From Streptomyces sp. SA15 (lineage in GTDB: Bacteria > Actinomycetota > Actinomycetes > Streptomycetales > Streptomycetaceae): a stretch of DNA of 64,000 bases. Shown here in pieces: positions 45,921-56,097 of this stretch. The DNA lies in NCBI RefSeq assembly GCF_002291145.1, contig NZ_NTGE01000074.1, positions 54,358 to 118,357 on the forward strand, read 5' to 3'. Below the pieces are notes generated by a model that was not told the origin of the DNA, made no database searches, and saw only the letters and a list, made by a program, of their open reading frames with translations. Made by a program: the position numbers and the translations under genes. Position 1 is the first letter of the stretch. Each line of letters begins with the position of its first letter.

Positions 45921-46511
45921 TCAGACGCGGAACGGGAAGCCGTACACGTGCAGCGCGACGCTCTCGCGCCCTTCGGTGTCGCCGGAGGCTTCGGCGGACC
46001 GGCCCTTTTCCTCGTACTTCCTGGCCAGGGCGAGCAACTCCTCACCCAGCTCGGCCAGTTCGACGGCGGTCAGCCGTAGGAGGGACTCGTTGTCAGGTGC
46101 GGCGGAGTTCCACTCGGGGCCCCAGGTGGGGCGCTCGTCGAGGTAGCGGCGGTACATGTCGGCGCGCTGCTCATGGAACAGCCGCGTGGCCGCCAGGTGC
46201 GAGGCCGCCTTCTCGGGCGCGTCCCGGAAGTCCTTGTCGCGGACGCTGAGCCCCTCCGACGAGGGCTGCCACCACCGCTCCCGCCCGTCCCCGCTCTGCG
46301 GCTCCGCCTCCTCGATGAGCCCGTGCTGGGCCAGCTTCCGCAGGTGGTAGCTGACCAGCGACACGGCTTCGTCGACCTGGTCGGCCAGCTGCGAGGCGGT
46401 GGCGACCCGGGCCACGGTCAGCCCTCGGTACAGCTGCATCCGCAGTGGGTGGGCGAGCGCCTTGAGCGTGCCCAGGTCGGTGATCGGACGGTTCCTCTCC
46501 TTGCCTGTCAT
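45921..46511 (-). CDS. ArsR-type winged-helix regulator
   Basis: 196 aa. The N-terminal half is a winged helix: LGTLKALAHPLRMQLYRGL, then ASQLADQVDEAVSLVSYHLRKLAQHGLIEEA. The C-terminal half (HEQRADMYRRYLDERPTWGPEW and a helical segment) is like the MFS-linked helix-turn-helix domain regulators. It is followed after 10 bases by the MFS gene, the usual local target. A palindromic AT-rich site upstream (46539-46560) is the probable operator. Confidence 0.86.
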   Translation of the reverse strand: MTGKERNRPITDLGTLKALAHPLRMQLYRGLTVARVATASQLADQVDEAVSLVSYHLRKLAQHGLIEEAEPQSGDGRERWWQPSSEGLSVRDKDFRDAPEKAASHLAATRLFHEQRADMYRRYLDERPTWGPEWNSAAPDNESLLRLTAVELAELGEELLALARKYEEKGRSAEASGDTEGRESVALHVYGFPFRV

Positions 46512-46538
46512 GCCCTCACGCTAGACACGAAAGAAAAC

Positions 46539-46560
46539 TTGCGCAATATATTTTGCGCAA
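46539..46560. promoter_or_regulatory. Paired TTGCGCAA operator upstream of the ArsR-type gene
   Basis: Two copies of the 8-bp palindrome TTGCGCAA at 46539-46546 and 46553-46560 flank TATATT. The centres are 14 bases apart. The AT-rich middle may hold the -10 of the regulator promoter, 28 bases before its ATG. An autoregulatory site is inferred. Confidence 0.7.
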
Positions 46561-46587
46561 CTTATCCTTCGTATGGGGCCGAAAGAA

Positions 46588-46615
46588 AACCCCGGCCCTC
46601 CAAGGGACCGGGGTT
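46588..46615 (-). terminator. Rho-independent terminator of the his operon
   Basis: AACCCCGG (46588-46595) pairs with CCGGGGTT (46608-46615), with CCCT/AGGG extending the stem around one bulge. On the minus strand the stem is followed by TTTTCTTTC. It lies 16 bases after the hisF stop. Confidence 0.85.
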
Positions 46616-46630
46616 CAGCCGAGCGCAGCG

Positions 46631-47386
46631 TCACCGCACCGGGTGCCCCGCCCCCCGCAACGTCTCCTTCACCTGCCCGATCCGCAGATCCCCGAAGTGG
46701 AACACCGACGCCGCCAGCACCGCGTCCGCGCCCGCCGCAACGGCCGACGGGAAGTCGGACAGCTTGCCCGCGCCGCCCGAGGCGATCACCGGAACCGTCA
46801 CGTGCTTGCGGACGGCCGCGATCATCTCCAGGTCGTAGCCGTCCTTCGTGCCGTCCGCGTCCATGGAGTTGAGCAGGATCTCTCCCGCGCCCAGCTCGGC
46901 GGCCCGGTGCGCCCACTCGACGGCGTCGATGCCGGTGCCCTTGCGGCCGCCGTGGGTGGTCACCTCGAACGAACCGGACGGAGTCCGTCGCGCGTCCACC
47001 GACAGCACCAACACCTGCCGGCCGAACCGCTCCGCGATCTCCCGGATGAGGTCCGGGCGGGCGATGGCCGCGGTGTTCACGCCGACCTTGTCCGCGCCCG
47101 CCCGCAGCAGCCTGTCCACGTCCTCGGCCGTACGCACGCCGCCGCCGACCGTCAGCGGGATGAACACCTGCTCGGCCGTGCGGCGCACCACGTCGTACGT
47201 CGTCTCGCGGTTGCCCGACGAGGCGGTGATGTCCAGGAAGGTCAGCTCGTCGGCGCCCTCGGCGTCGTACACCTTGGCCATCTCGACGGGGTCGCCCGCG
47301 TCCCGCAGGTTCTGGAAGTTGACACCCTTGACGACCCGGCCGTTGTCCACGTCCAGGCAGGGGATGACTCGGACCGCCAGGGTCAT
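46631..47386 (-). CDS. hisF: Imidazole glycerol phosphate synthase cyclase subunit
   Basis: 251-aa (beta/alpha)8 barrel. Asp11 in [14 protein letters not shown] is a catalytic acid, the second Asp is in the GTGIDAVEW region, and VGGGVRT and ASGGAGK are phosphate loops. It works with HisH to form IGP and AICAR. AGAGGAG lies 9 bases upstream and overlaps the ridA stop. It is the last gene of the operon, followed by a terminator. Confidence 0.95.
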   Translation of the reverse strand: MTLAVRVIPCLDVDNGRVVKGVNFQNLRDAGDPVEMAKVYDAEGADELTFLDITASSGNRETTYDVVRRTAEQVFIPLTVGGGVRTAEDVDRLLRAGADKVGVNTAAIARPDLIREIAERFGRQVLVLSVDARRTPSGSFEVTTHGGRKGTGIDAVEWAHRAAELGAGEILLNSMDADGTKDGYDLEMIAAVRKHVTVPVIASGGAGKLSDFPSAVAAGADAVLAASVFHFGDLRIGQVKETLRGAGHPVR

Positions 47387-47398
47387 GAATCGGCTCCT

Positions 47399-47794
47399 CT
47401 AATGTGCTCTGAATGCTTCTATTTCCACTTCGACCAGGATGCGCGAGTCGACGAAGCCCTCCACGATCAGCAGGGTCGAAACCGGCCGGACCGCGTCGAA
47501 GAGCTCCTTGTGGACCTGGCCCACGGCGTCCACGTCACGCGCGTGGGTCAGGTACATCCTCGTACGGACCACGGACTCGACACCGAGCCCGAACTCGCCG
47601 AGCGCCTCGACCGCGCTGGTGAAGGCCACCCTGGCCTGTTCGTACGGGTCGCCCTCCCCGTACAGCACGTCGCCCTTGAAGGCCGTCGTGCCCCCCACCA
47701 GGACGCGGTCGCCCGCCGCGACGGCGCGTGCGAAGCCGAAGGACTCTTCCCAGGGACTTCCGCTCTGCACGCGCCGCACGGCTTTGGACGTCAT
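47399..47794 (-). CDS. RidA family protein in the his operon
   Basis: 131 aa RidA/YjgF fold. [25 protein letters not shown] at the N-terminus, [18 protein letters not shown] with the substrate-carboxylate Arg, and [11 protein letters not shown] at the end are typical. RidA enzymes hydrolyse reactive enamine/imine intermediates made by PLP enzymes. Here it lies between priA and hisF, 12 bases before hisF. Its role in the his pathway is not established. ATG 47794 lacks a clear ribosome site. Confidence 0.85.
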   Translation of the reverse strand: MTSKAVRRVQSGSPWEESFGFARAVAAGDRVLVGGTTAFKGDVLYGEGDPYEQARVAFTSAVEALGEFGLGVESVVRTRMYLTHARDVDAVGQVHKELFDAVRPVSTLLIVEGFVDSRILVEVEIEAFRAH

Positions 47795-47810
47795 GACACT
47801 GTGTCCATTT

Positions 47811-48533
47811 TCAAGATGTAGCCTCCAGTGCTTCCTCCAGCGTGAACGCCTTCGCGTACAGGGCCTTCCCGACGATGGCCCCCTCGACACCGAGGGGCAC
47901 CAGGCCGGAGATCGCCCTGAGGTCGTCCAGCGACGACACGCCGCCGGAGGCCACGACCGGACGGTCCGTCGCCGCGCAGACGTTCTTCAGAAGCTCCAGG
48001 TTCGGACCCTGCAGCGTGCCGTCCTTGGCGATGTCCGTCACCACGTACCGCGCGCAGCCCTCCTTGTTGAGGCGCTCCAGCGTCTCGTAGAGGTCGCCGC
48101 CGTCGCGGGTCCAGCCGCGGCCGCGCAGGGTCGTGCCGCGTACGTCGAGACCGACCGCGATCTTGTCGCCGTGCTCGGCGATGATCTTGGCGACCCATTC
48201 CGGGCTCTCCAGGGCGGCCGTACCGAGATTCACGCGCGTGCAGCCGGTGGCCAGGGCCGCCGCCAGCGAGGCGTCGTCGCGGATGCCGCCGGACAGCTCC
48301 ACCTTGATGTCCATCGCCTTGGTCACCTCGGCGATCAGCGCCCGGTTGTCGCCCGTCCCGAACGCCGCGTCCAGGTCGACCAGGTGCAGCCACTCGGCAC
48401 CCGCCCGCTGCCAGGCGAGGGCGGCCTCCAGCGGAGAGCCGTACGACGTCTCGGTCCCGGACTCGCCGTGCACGAGGCGGACGGCCTGGCCGTCACGGAC
48501 ATCGACGGCGGGGAGGAGTTCGAGCTTGCTCAC
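47811..48533 (-). CDS. priA: Bifunctional HisA/TrpF isomerase PriA
   Basis: 240-aa (beta/alpha)8 barrel isomerase. [19 protein letters not shown] carries the first catalytic Asp, [13 protein letters not shown] the second, and LSGGIRDD and ASGGVSSL the phosphate loops. Actinobacterial PriA acts on both ProFAR (histidine) and PRA (tryptophan). No trpF is seen with trpC or trpE in this window, consistent with that dual role. GTG 48533 overlaps the hisH stop as GTGA. Confidence 0.92.
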   Translation of the reverse strand: MSKLELLPAVDVRDGQAVRLVHGESGTETSYGSPLEAALAWQRAGAEWLHLVDLDAAFGTGDNRALIAEVTKAMDIKVELSGGIRDDASLAAALATGCTRVNLGTAALESPEWVAKIIAEHGDKIAVGLDVRGTTLRGRGWTRDGGDLYETLERLNKEGCARYVVTDIAKDGTLQGPNLELLKNVCAATDRPVVASGGVSSLDDLRAISGLVPLGVEGAIVGKALYAKAFTLEEALEATS

Positions 48534-49183
48534 AGTGTTCCGATCCAGTTGGTGAGGAGCTGGGCTCCGGCGTCGCCGGACTTCTCGGGGTGGAACTGCG
48601 TGGCCCACAGGGCGCCGTTCTCGACGGCGGCCACGAAGGGCTTGCCGTGCGTGGACCAGGTGACCAGCGGGGCGGACATCGCCGGGTTCGCGGTCTGCAG
48701 CGTCCAGTCGTGGACGGCGTAGGAGTGCACGAAGTAGAAGCGCGCGGCCGCGTCCAGGCCGGCGAACAGCTCGGAGCCGGCCGGGGCCTCGACGGTGTTC
48801 CAGCCCATGTGGGGCACGATGTCGGCCTGCAGCGGCTCGACCGAGCCGGGCCACTCGGCGAGACCCTCGCTCTCCACGCCGTGCTCGATGCCGCGCGCGA
48901 ACAGGATCTGCATGCCGACGCAGATGCCCATGACCGGGCGGCCGCCCGCCAGCCGGCGGTCGACGATCCAGTCCCCGCGCGCTTCCTTCAGGCCCTTCAT
49001 ACAGGCGGCGAAGGCGCCGACGCCCGGCACCAGCAGGCCGTCCGCGTTCATGGCCGTGTCGAAGTCGCGGGTGATCTCCACGTCGGCTCCCGCGCGCGCG
49101 AGGGCACGCTCGGCGGAACGGACGTTGCCGAAGCCGTAGTCGAAGACCACGACACGCCGCTGCCTTTTGACTGAGCCGCTCAA
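48530..49183 (-). CDS. hisH: Imidazole glycerol phosphate synthase glutaminase subunit
   Basis: 217 aa class I amidotransferase. [12 protein letters not shown] opens the fold, the nucleophilic Cys is in [10 protein letters not shown], and the His/Glu pair in [11 protein letters not shown] favour TTG 49183: GGAGG lies 7 bases upstream and the codon overlaps the previous stop as TTGA, like the other GTGA/ATGA joints in this operon. GTG 49189 is the alternative, but the ribosome site touches it. Confidence 0.92.
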   Translation of the reverse strand: MSGSVKRQRRVVVFDYGFGNVRSAERALARAGADVEITRDFDTAMNADGLLVPGVGAFAACMKGLKEARGDWIVDRRLAGGRPVMGICVGMQILFARGIEHGVESEGLAEWPGSVEPLQADIVPHMGWNTVEAPAGSELFAGLDAAARFYFVHSYAVHDWTLQTANPAMSAPLVTWSTHGKPFVAAVENGALWATQFHPEKSGDAGAQLLTNWIGTL

Positions 49184-49344
49184 TTCCACACCTCCAGCCT
49201 CAGGATGCCCGCGACCAGACACATCGCCGCGCCGATCGAGAGCAGCACGATCAGGCTCCGGGGCATCTGCTGTTTGACGAAGGAGTAGACGCCGCCGAGG
49301 AAGAAGAGCCCGACGACGATCAGGACGGTGGCCGTGCCGTTCAC
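49180..49344 (-). CDS. 54-aa membrane protein inside the his operon
   Basis: Small protein with two helices, [20 protein letters not shown] and [20 protein letters not shown], joined by KQQMP. GTG 49344 overlaps the hisB stop as GTGA, and its own stop overlaps the hisH start. A translated frame locked between hisB and hisH on both sides must be expressed with them. Function unknown. Confidence 0.75.
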   Translation of the reverse strand: MNGTATVLIVVGLFFLGGVYSFVKQQMPRSLIVLLSIGAAMCLVAGILRLEVWN

Positions 49345-49934
49345 AGCGCGCCCTTCGTCGACGGGAGGATGCCGGCCGCGCGCGGGTCGCGCTCGGACGC
49401 GTACCGCAGCGCCCGCGCCAGCGCCTTGAACTGGCACTCCACGATGTGGTGCGCGTTGCGCCCGTACGGCACGTGCACGTGCAGCGCGATCTGCGCCTGG
49501 GCCACGAAGGACTCCAGGATGTGCCGGGTCATCGTGGTGTCGTACTCGCCGATCATCGGCGCCATCTTCTCGGGCTCGGTGTGCACGAGGTAGGGGCGGC
49601 CGGACAGGTCGACCGTCACCTGGGCGAGGGACTCGTCCAGCGGGACCGTGCAGTTGCCGAATCGATAAATCCCCACCTTGTCGCCGAGCGCCTGCTTGAA
49701 GGCGGCGCCGAGCGCGAGGGCGGTGTCCTCGATGGTGTGGTGGGAGTCGATGTGCAGGTCGCCCTCGGTCTTCACGGTCAGGTCGAACAGACCGTGCCGG
49801 CCGAGCTGGTCGAGCATGTGGTCGTAGAAACCGACGCCCGTCGACACATCCACCTTCCCGGACCCGTCGAGATCGATCTCGACGAGGACCGAGGTCTCCT
49901 TCGTCACCCGCTCCACGCGGCCTACGCGGCTCAT
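49341..49934 (-). CDS. hisB: Imidazoleglycerol-phosphate dehydratase
   Basis: 197-aa monofunctional dehydratase without the HAD phosphatase domain of enterobacterial HisB. Mn-binding histidines are in [23 protein letters not shown] and [20 protein letters not shown] 49934 overlaps the hisC stop as ATGA. Confidence 0.96.
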   Translation of the reverse strand: MSRVGRVERVTKETSVLVEIDLDGSGKVDVSTGVGFYDHMLDQLGRHGLFDLTVKTEGDLHIDSHHTIEDTALALGAAFKQALGDKVGIYRFGNCTVPLDESLAQVTVDLSGRPYLVHTEPEKMAPMIGEYDTTMTRHILESFVAQAQIALHVHVPYGRNAHHIVECQFKALARALRYASERDPRAAGILPSTKGAL

Positions 49935-51037
49935 GCGCTCTCCTTCTTCAACTCACGGACCGCGTCGAGGAACGCGTCGTTCTCTTCGGGGGTTCCGGCG
50001 GTGACCCGCAGCCAGCCGGGCACACCGTTGTCCCGGACCAGGACGCCCCGGTCGAGGATCTTCCGCCACATCGCCTGGGCGTCGTCGAACCGTCCGAACT
50101 GCACGAAGTTGGCGTCAGACGCGGTCACCTCGTAGCCGATCGCCAGCAGTTCGGTGACCAGCCGGTCCCGCTCGGCCTTCAGCTGCTCGACGTACCCCAG
50201 CAGCGTGTCGGTGTGCTCCAGGGCGGCCAGCGCGGTTGCCTGCGTGATCGCCGAGAGGTGGTACGGCAGCCGTACGAGCTGCACGGCGTCCACGACCGCC
50301 GGGTGCGCGGCGAGATAGCCCAGGCGCAGGCCCGCCGCGCCGAAGGCCTTGGACATCGTCCGCGAGACGACGAGGTTCGGCCGGCCCTCGATGAGCGGCA
50401 GCAGCGAGTCGCCGTGGCTGAACTCGATGTACGCCTCGTCCACGATCACCATGGACGGCTTGGCGGCCTGCGCGGCCTCGTACAGCGCGAGGACCGTCTC
50501 CGGCGGGACAGCGGTGCCCGTGGGATTGTTGGGGGTGGTGATGAACACGACGTCCGGCCGGTTCTCGGCGATGGCCTTCTCGGCGGCGGCGAGGTCGATC
50601 GTGAAGTCCTCGTTGCGCGGACCCGAGATCCAGCCGGTTCCGGTGCCGCGCGCGATCAGCCCGTGCATCGAGTACGACGGCTCGAAGCCGATCGCCGTAC
50701 GGCCCGGTCCGCCGAAGGTCTGCAGCAGTTGCTGGATGACCTCGTTGGAGCCGTTGGCCGCCCAGACGTTCGACAGACCGACCGGGTGGCCGGAGGTGCC
50801 GGTCAGGTACTTGGCGAGCTGGGTGCGCAGTTCCACGGCGTCCCGGTCCGGGTAGCGGTTGAGGTTCCGCGCCGCATCGCGCACCCGCTCGGCGATCCGC
50901 TCGACCAGCGGCTCGGGCAGCGGGTAGGGATTTTCGTTGGTGTTCAGCCGTACGGGGACGTCCAACTGGGGCGCGCCATAGGGGGACTTGCCGCGCAGCT
51001 CGTCCCGTACGGGGAGATCGTCGATTCCGAGGCTCAC
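49931..51037 (-). CDS. hisC: Histidinol-phosphate aminotransferase
   Basis: 368-aa class I/II PLP aminotransferase. Lys230 in SRTMSKAFG forms the Schiff base. [17 protein letters not shown] and VDEAYIEF are family motifs. GTG 51037 overlaps the hisD stop as GTGA. Confidence 0.95.
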   Translation of the reverse strand: MSLGIDDLPVRDELRGKSPYGAPQLDVPVRLNTNENPYPLPEPLVERIAERVRDAARNLNRYPDRDAVELRTQLAKYLTGTSGHPVGLSNVWAANGSNEVIQQLLQTFGGPGRTAIGFEPSYSMHGLIARGTGTGWISGPRNEDFTIDLAAAEKAIAENRPDVVFITTPNNPTGTAVPPETVLALYEAAQAAKPSMVIVDEAYIEFSHGDSLLPLIEGRPNLVVSRTMSKAFGAAGLRLGYLAAHPAVVDAVQLVRLPYHLSAITQATALAALEHTDTLLGYVEQLKAERDRLVTELLAIGYEVTASDANFVQFGRFDDAQAMWRKILDRGVLVRDNGVPGWLRVTAGTPEENDAFLDAVRELKKESA

Positions 51038-52359
51038 TTGCTCGTCGGTACCTTCCACCCGAACCTTGCCTTGATCGCCGCGCCGTGCGCGGGCAGGTCC
51101 TCCGCCTCCGCCAGGGTCACCACGTGGTGCGCGACCTCGGCCAGCGCGTCCCGCGTGTAGTCCACGATGTGGATTCCGCGCAGGAAGGACTGGACGGACA
51201 GGCCGGAGGAGTGGCAGGCGCAGCCGCCGGTGGGCAGGACGTGGTTGGAGCCGGCGGCGTAGTCGCCCAGCGACACGGGCGCCCAAGGGCCGACGAAGAT
51301 CGCGCCGGCGTTGCGTACGCGGTCGGCGACTTCCTGAGCCCGAGCCGTCTGGATCTCCAGGTGCTCGGCGCCGTACGCGTCGACCACCCGCAGACCCTCG
51401 TCGATCCCGTCGACCAGCACGATCGCGGACTGCCGGCCGGCCAGGGCCGGGCGGATCCGGTCCTCGATGTGCTTGGTGGCCGCCACCTGCGGCTCCAGCT
51501 CCTTCTCGACCGCGTCGGCGAGCGCGACGGAGTCGGTGACGAGCACGGCGGCCGCCAGCGGGTCGTGCTCGGCCTGGCTGATCAGGTCGGAGGCGACGTG
51601 CACCGGGTCGGCCGTGTCGTCCGCGAGGATCGCGATCTCGGTCGGACCGGCCTCGGCGTCGATGCCGATCCTGCCGGTGAAGTAGCGCTTGGCGGCGGCG
51701 ACCCAGATGTTGCCGGGGCCGGTGACCATGTTGGCGGGCGGGCAGGACTCGGTGCCGTACGCGAACATCGCGACGGCCGTGGCGCCGCCGGCCGCGTAGA
51801 CCTCGTCGACGCCGAGGAGCGCGCACGCGGCGAGGATCGTCGGGTGCGGCAGGCCACCGAACTCGGCCTGGGCCGGGGAGGCGAGGGCGATCGACTCGAC
51901 GCCGGCCTCCTGCGCGGGCACGACGTTCATGACCACGGAGGACGGGTACACCGACCGGCCGCCGGGCGCGTACAGCCCGACCCGCTCGACCGGCACCCAC
52001 TTCTCGGTGACCGAGCCGCCGGGCACGACCTGGGTGGTGTGGGTGGAGCGGCGCTGCTCGCGGTGGACGAGCCGGGTGCGGCGGATGGACTCCTCCAGGG
52101 CCGCGCGCACGGCCGGGTCGAGCTCCTCCAGCGCGCGCGTGAGCGCCGCGGCCGACACCCGCACCTGATCGAGCCTGACGCCGTCGAACTTCTCGGCGAA
52201 GTCGATCAGCGCCGCGTCGCCCCGATGATGCACGGCCTCGCAGATCGGACGCACCTTCTCCAGGGCGGCCGATACGTCGAAGTCGGCTCGGGGCAGCAGG
52301 TCGCGCAGGGCGGGGCCCTCGGGAAGGGCGTCGCCGCGCAGATCGATTCGCGAGATCAC
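51034..52359 (-). CDS. hisD: Histidinol dehydrogenase
   Basis: 441-aa Zn-dependent enzyme for the last two steps of histidine synthesis. [31 protein letters not shown] and [10 protein letters not shown] are the NAD and zinc-site motifs. GTG 52359 (MISRIDLRG) is the start. It is the first gene of hisD-C-B-orf-H-priA-ridA-hisF; the promoter must lie in 52360-52548, shared with the divergent next gene. Confidence 0.95.
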   Translation of the reverse strand: MISRIDLRGDALPEGPALRDLLPRADFDVSAALEKVRPICEAVHHRGDAALIDFAEKFDGVRLDQVRVSAAALTRALEELDPAVRAALEESIRRTRLVHREQRRSTHTTQVVPGGSVTEKWVPVERVGLYAPGGRSVYPSSVVMNVVPAQEAGVESIALASPAQAEFGGLPHPTILAACALLGVDEVYAAGGATAVAMFAYGTESCPPANMVTGPGNIWVAAAKRYFTGRIGIDAEAGPTEIAILADDTADPVHVASDLISQAEHDPLAAAVLVTDSVALADAVEKELEPQVAATKHIEDRIRPALAGRQSAIVLVDGIDEGLRVVDAYGAEHLEIQTARAQEVADRVRNAGAIFVGPWAPVSLGDYAAGSNHVLPTGGCACHSSGLSVQSFLRGIHIVDYTRDALAEVAHHVVTLAEAEDLPAHGAAIKARFGWKVPTSK

Positions 52360-52494
52360 AGGGCCAATTCTCGCAGACCCTCGTCGGAGCCTGTCCGCGC
52401 ATTCCAGTGGCTGATACGGATTCCCGCAGGAACCCGGAAGATCGCCTTCACGTCTAGCGTTCGGGGCGTCACTCAGCGGGCATGAACAGTTGTA

Positions 52495-52525
52495 CGAAAC
52501 CACGAAACAGCGAAACCACGAACAG
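52495..52525 (+). repeat. Direct repeat before the beta-helix protein gene
   Basis: CGAAACCACGAAACAG (52495-52510) is followed at once by CGAAACCACGAACAG (52511-52525). It lies 23 bases before the GTG at 52549 and may be a regulator site or leader element. Confidence 0.8.
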
Positions 52526-52548
52526 CTGATGGGGAGGAAGGAACAGTC

Positions 52549-54126
52549 GTGACCGAGGGGGCCGGCATCCGGGACGGGGACCTGCCGGACGATCTGACCG
52601 CCGCCGAGGCCGGCATGTGGCAGGCCTTCCGCAACGGCAGCGTGTACGACCTGAGCAGCGGCGACACCGTGGTCGACGATCCGCACGGCGGGCACCCCTG
52701 GGGGTCCGAGCGGACCGTGCGGGCCCGCATCGTGTGCTGGCTGCTGCTGGATGGACCGCCCGCGCTCGCGGGCCGGGTGTCGTCCCTGAAGCTCACCGGG
52801 GTGCAGATCAGCGGCACCCTGGACCTGGCGGGCGGCACGGTGGTGCCGTACGTCGAACTTCGTGGCTGCCGCTTCGAGCGGGACGTCCTGCTGCCGGAGG
52901 CCCACTTCACGACGGTACGGATGGTGGACTGCTCGGTGCCGCGCCTGGAGGCCGCCAGGGTCCACACCGAGGGCGATCTGCATCTGCCGCGCTGCCGTTT
53001 CCACAACGGCATCCGGCTCACCGACGCGCAGATCGGGACGGATCTGATGCTCAACCAGGCGATCGTGTACCGCGACCGCAGCGGCCGCTCGATCGCCGGG
53101 GACGGCATGACCGTCGGCCAGGACCTCCAGGCGGAGATGCTGGAGTCGCACGGCGAGCTGAGGCTGCGCAGCGCCAAGATCGGCGTGTCGCTGAGCCTGC
53201 GCGGCGCCCGGCTGGTCAACCCGTACACACGGTTCGCCCTGAACGCCCCGCAGTTGACGGTGGAGCGCTCGCTGTATCTGACCCCGGCGGGCGTGGGCAA
53301 TCCGCTGCTGAGCGGGACGACGCCCGCGCGCGGGACGCGTATCCAGCGGTTCCAGTGCGAGGGCGGGGTGCGCCTGGACGACGGGCGGTTCGGGGACGCG
53401 GTCGACCTGGAGCGGGCCCGGTTCACCTTCACCGACGAGCAGGAGCTGTCCCTGCGCCGCATTCAGACGCCCGAGCTGCGCTTCCTCGGGGAGCGGCCGG
53501 CGCGCGGGGGTGTGGTGCTGTCCGGGGCGCGGGTCGTCAACCTGATGGACCGGGCGGACGCCTGGCCGGGCCCGGGCCGACTGCACATGGGCGGCTTCAG
53601 CTACGAGAACCTGGTGCCGCGCGGCCCGTTCCCGCTGAACGAGCGGCTGGAGTGGGTGGCGGCGGCGACCGCCGAGTACAACCCGGAGCCGTACGAGCGG
53701 CTGGCCACCGTGCTGCGGGCGGGCGGCGAGGACGAGGACGCGCGCGAGGTGCTGCTCGCCAAGCAGCGCCGGCGCCGCGAGAGCCTGCCGATCGCCGCGA
53801 AGCTGTGGGGGTACGCGCAGGACTGGACGGTCGCCTACGGGTACCGGCCGGGCCGGGCCGCCGTATGGATGGCGGTGCTGTGGGCGGCGAGTTCGGTGGC
53901 CTTCGCCCGCGCCAGCCATCCGCCGCTCAAGCGGGGCGAGCATCCGGACTGGAACCCCGCCCTGTTCGCCCTCGACCTGCTGCTTCCGGTCATCGACCTG
54001 GGCCAGGTCGGGTTCTGGCAGCTGAGCGGCGGCTGGCAGTGGCTGGCCGCCGCGATGATCCTGCTCGGCTGGGTCCTGGCGACGACGGTGGCGGCGGGGG
54101 CGACGCGGCTGCTGCGCAGGAGCTGA
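52549..54126 (+). CDS. Membrane protein with pentapeptide/beta-helix-like repeat domain
   Basis: 525 aa. Residues 1-60 are polar, followed to about residue 340 by short-period repeats with alternating hydrophobic residues ([29 protein letters not shown] style), like a right-handed beta-helix. A charged helical region holds [35 protein letters not shown], and two C-terminal helices ([36 protein letters not shown]) flank a loop. The GTG start follows GGGGAGGAAGG. Function unknown; it may sense or organise the envelope. Related Streptomyces proteins are sometimes named oxidoreductases, which I see no reason for. Confidence 0.75.
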   Translation: MTEGAGIRDGDLPDDLTAAEAGMWQAFRNGSVYDLSSGDTVVDDPHGGHPWGSERTVRARIVCWLLLDGPPALAGRVSSLKLTGVQISGTLDLAGGTVVPYVELRGCRFERDVLLPEAHFTTVRMVDCSVPRLEAARVHTEGDLHLPRCRFHNGIRLTDAQIGTDLMLNQAIVYRDRSGRSIAGDGMTVGQDLQAEMLESHGELRLRSAKIGVSLSLRGARLVNPYTRFALNAPQLTVERSLYLTPAGVGNPLLSGTTPARGTRIQRFQCEGGVRLDDGRFGDAVDLERARFTFTDEQELSLRRIQTPELRFLGERPARGGVVLSGARVVNLMDRADAWPGPGRLHMGGFSYENLVPRGPFPLNERLEWVAAATAEYNPEPYERLATVLRAGGEDEDAREVLLAKQRRRRESLPIAAKLWGYAQDWTVAYGYRPGRAAVWMAVLWAASSVAFARASHPPLKRGEHPDWNPALFALDLLLPVIDLGQVGFWQLSGGWQWLAAAMILLGWVLATTVAAGATRLLRRS

Positions 54127-54255
54127 GCCGTCCTCAAGGCGTACAACCATTGCGGGTCATGAGCCGTCTTCTTACCGCAACCATCAATTGCGCAACCACG
54201 ATGGCGAGCAACCCGGTCCGCGAGAGCGGCGCCGGTTTAGGCGCAAAGGACAGCC

Positions 54256-55308
54256 ATGGCTCTGCTGCCCCCGTTCATCCGTACCTCCCGGATGCACCGG
54301 CCTTCCGCGTGGCCCGTGCGCGGACTGTCCCGAAGGGACGCGTCGGCCACGGCGCCACCCGCCGACGACGAGGTACTCCTCGACGCTCCCGACGATCGGC
54401 TGGCACCGGTACTGGTCGCGGCCGCGCGGGGCGAGTACACGCCGGCGGCCGAGCTGCTCGCCGCCACCCGCGCCGATGCCGACTGGGAGAACCGCGATCG
54501 CTACGCGCGAAGACTCGCGGCCTTCGCCCGCGCGCGTGGCGAGTGGTACGAGGAGTGGCGTACGGCCGCCCCGCACGACCCGGGCGCGCTGCTGGTCGGC
54601 GCCCAGCTCGCGGTGGACCGCTGCTGGGGATCGCCGGCCCGGGCGGAACTGCTGCGCGAGGTGAGCCCTCTGATCACGGCCGCCGCGCACGGCGACCTCA
54701 GCGATCCGGTGCCGTGGCGGATCGCGCTGGACCACGCGCGCGGCTCGAACGCCGGGCACAAGTACTTCGAGGAGCTGTGGGAGGCCGCGGTCCGCCGCGC
54801 CCCGCACCACTACGGCTGCCATGTGGCGGCCCTGCGGTACCTCGCCGCCTTCTGGCACGGCTCCCACCACGCGTGCTTCGACTTCGCCGACCTGGCCGCG
54901 CAGGACGCTCCGGTCGGCTCGCTCGTCCAGGCGTTGCCGGCGCGGGCGGCCTTCTCCTACCTGACTGACGGCTCCGGTCCCGAGGTGCCGCGCGAGCGGC
55001 TGGACGCGGCGGCCGACCGGGCGATCGCGCTCTCCGCCCGGTTCCCGGCGGCCGACCCGTGGCCGGCCGAGGTGCGGAACAAGCTGACGTACGTCCTGGT
55101 ACGGCTGGAGCGCTGGACGGACGCCGGGGAGCAACTGCGCCTGATCGGCCCGTACGCCACCTCCTTCCCCTGGGGCCGGTTCTCGGACGATCCGCTCGGC
55201 CGGTTCCTGGAGATCCGCGACGAGATCCGCGAGGAGATCCGGCGGAAGACGGCGTCGGGGCATCCAGGGAGTGAGCACGGCGGACGTGCCCGCTCCGGCG
55301 ACCATTAG
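54256..55308 (+). CDS. Helical-repeat hypothetical protein
   Basis: 350 aa, no signal peptide or membrane helix. It is mostly helical with alternating Ala/Leu/Arg (LVAAARGEYTPAAELLAATRADADWENRDRYARRLAAFARARGEWYEEW is split over residues 53-100), resembling degenerate TPR repeats. HHYGCHVAALRYLAAFWHGSH is a notable His-rich helix. ATG 54256 follows AAAGGAC. Not recognised. It ends 11 bases before the LON-domain gene. Confidence 0.65.
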   Translation: MALLPPFIRTSRMHRPSAWPVRGLSRRDASATAPPADDEVLLDAPDDRLAPVLVAAARGEYTPAAELLAATRADADWENRDRYARRLAAFARARGEWYEEWRTAAPHDPGALLVGAQLAVDRCWGSPARAELLREVSPLITAAAHGDLSDPVPWRIALDHARGSNAGHKYFEELWEAAVRRAPHHYGCHVAALRYLAAFWHGSHHACFDFADLAAQDAPVGSLVQALPARAAFSYLTDGSGPEVPRERLDAAADRAIALSARFPAADPWPAEVRNKLTYVLVRLERWTDAGEQLRLIGPYATSFPWGRFSDDPLGRFLEIRDEIREEIRRKTASGHPGSEHGGRARSGDH

Positions 55309-55311
55309 GCT
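55306..55311 (+). promoter_or_regulatory. Candidate -10 element for leaderless LON-domain gene
   Basis: TAGGCT overlaps the stop region of the preceding gene and ends 8 bases before GTG 55320, which lacks a ribosome site. Confidence 0.45.
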
Positions 55312-55319
55312 CTTGCGTC

Positions 55320-56060
55320 GTGACCACCGTCCGCCTGCCGCTCTTTCCGCTGAACTCGGTGCTGTTCCCGGGGCTCGTGCTGCCGCTGAACGTCTTCGAG
55401 GAGCGTTATCGCGCCATGATGCGCGAGCTGATGAAGACTCCCGAGGAAGAACCACGCCGTTTCGCGGTCGTGGCGATCCGCGACGGCCACGAGGTGGCCA
55501 CGAGCGCCTCCGGCCTGCCGGACCAGACGGCCGTGCCCGAGCGCGGGCCGGCGGCCGGTTTCGGCGAGGACCCGATCAAGTCGTTCCACGGCACCGGCTG
55601 CGTGGCGGACGCCGCGACGGTACGGGAGCGGGCCGACGGCACCTTCGAGGTGCTGGCGACGGGGACGACGAGGGCGCGCCTGCTGTCGGTCGACGCGTCG
55701 GGCCCGTTTCTGACGGCGGAGCTGGAGGAACTGCCGGAGGAGCCGGGCGACGAGGCCGGGGCGCTGGCGGAAGGGGTCCTGCGAGCCTTCCGCCAATACC
55801 AGAAGCGCCTGGCGGGCGCACGCGAGCGCTCCCTCTCCACCGGCGCGGACCTGCCCGACGAACCCTCCGTGGTCTCGTACCTCGTCGCCGCCGCGATGAT
55901 GCTGGACACCCCGACCAAGCAGCGTCTGCTCCAGGCCCCGGACACCGCGTCCCGGCTGCGCGACGAGCTGAAACTCCTTCGCTCGGAGACGGCGATCATC
56001 CGTAGTCTGCCGTCGTTGCCGTCGTCGGACCTGACGCGCGGCCCGACGAGTCTCAACTGA
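55320..56060 (+). CDS. LON peptidase substrate-binding domain protein
   Basis: 246 aa equal to the N-terminal domain of Lon without the ATPase and protease parts. VRLPLFPLNSVLFPGLVLPLNVFEERYRAMM is the family opening, residues 4-34. A helical half follows with VVSYLVAAAMMLDTPTKQRLLQAPD. Such stand-alone proteins are common in actinobacteria with unknown clients. GTG start, probably leaderless. Confidence 0.86.
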   Translation: MTTVRLPLFPLNSVLFPGLVLPLNVFEERYRAMMRELMKTPEEEPRRFAVVAIRDGHEVATSASGLPDQTAVPERGPAAGFGEDPIKSFHGTGCVADAATVRERADGTFEVLATGTTRARLLSVDASGPFLTAELEELPEEPGDEAGALAEGVLRAFRQYQKRLAGARERSLSTGADLPDEPSVVSYLVAAAMMLDTPTKQRLLQAPDTASRLRDELKLLRSETAIIRSLPSLPSSDLTRGPTSLN

Positions 56061-56097
56061 CGTACGACCACTGGGGAACGGGCGGGAACAGGCCTCC

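Noticed and set aside
52473..54150. Long minus-strand frames opposite the beta-helix protein, one continuing in frame from hisD
   Set aside because: hisD has a good GTG start at 52359, and the extension has no homology or ribosome site. The plus-strand gene has a strong ribosome site.
54127..54255. RNA gene or operator in the gap before 54256
   Set aside because: A loose TTGCGG/CCGCAA pairing is present, but there is no stable structure or T run. Nothing that I can support.
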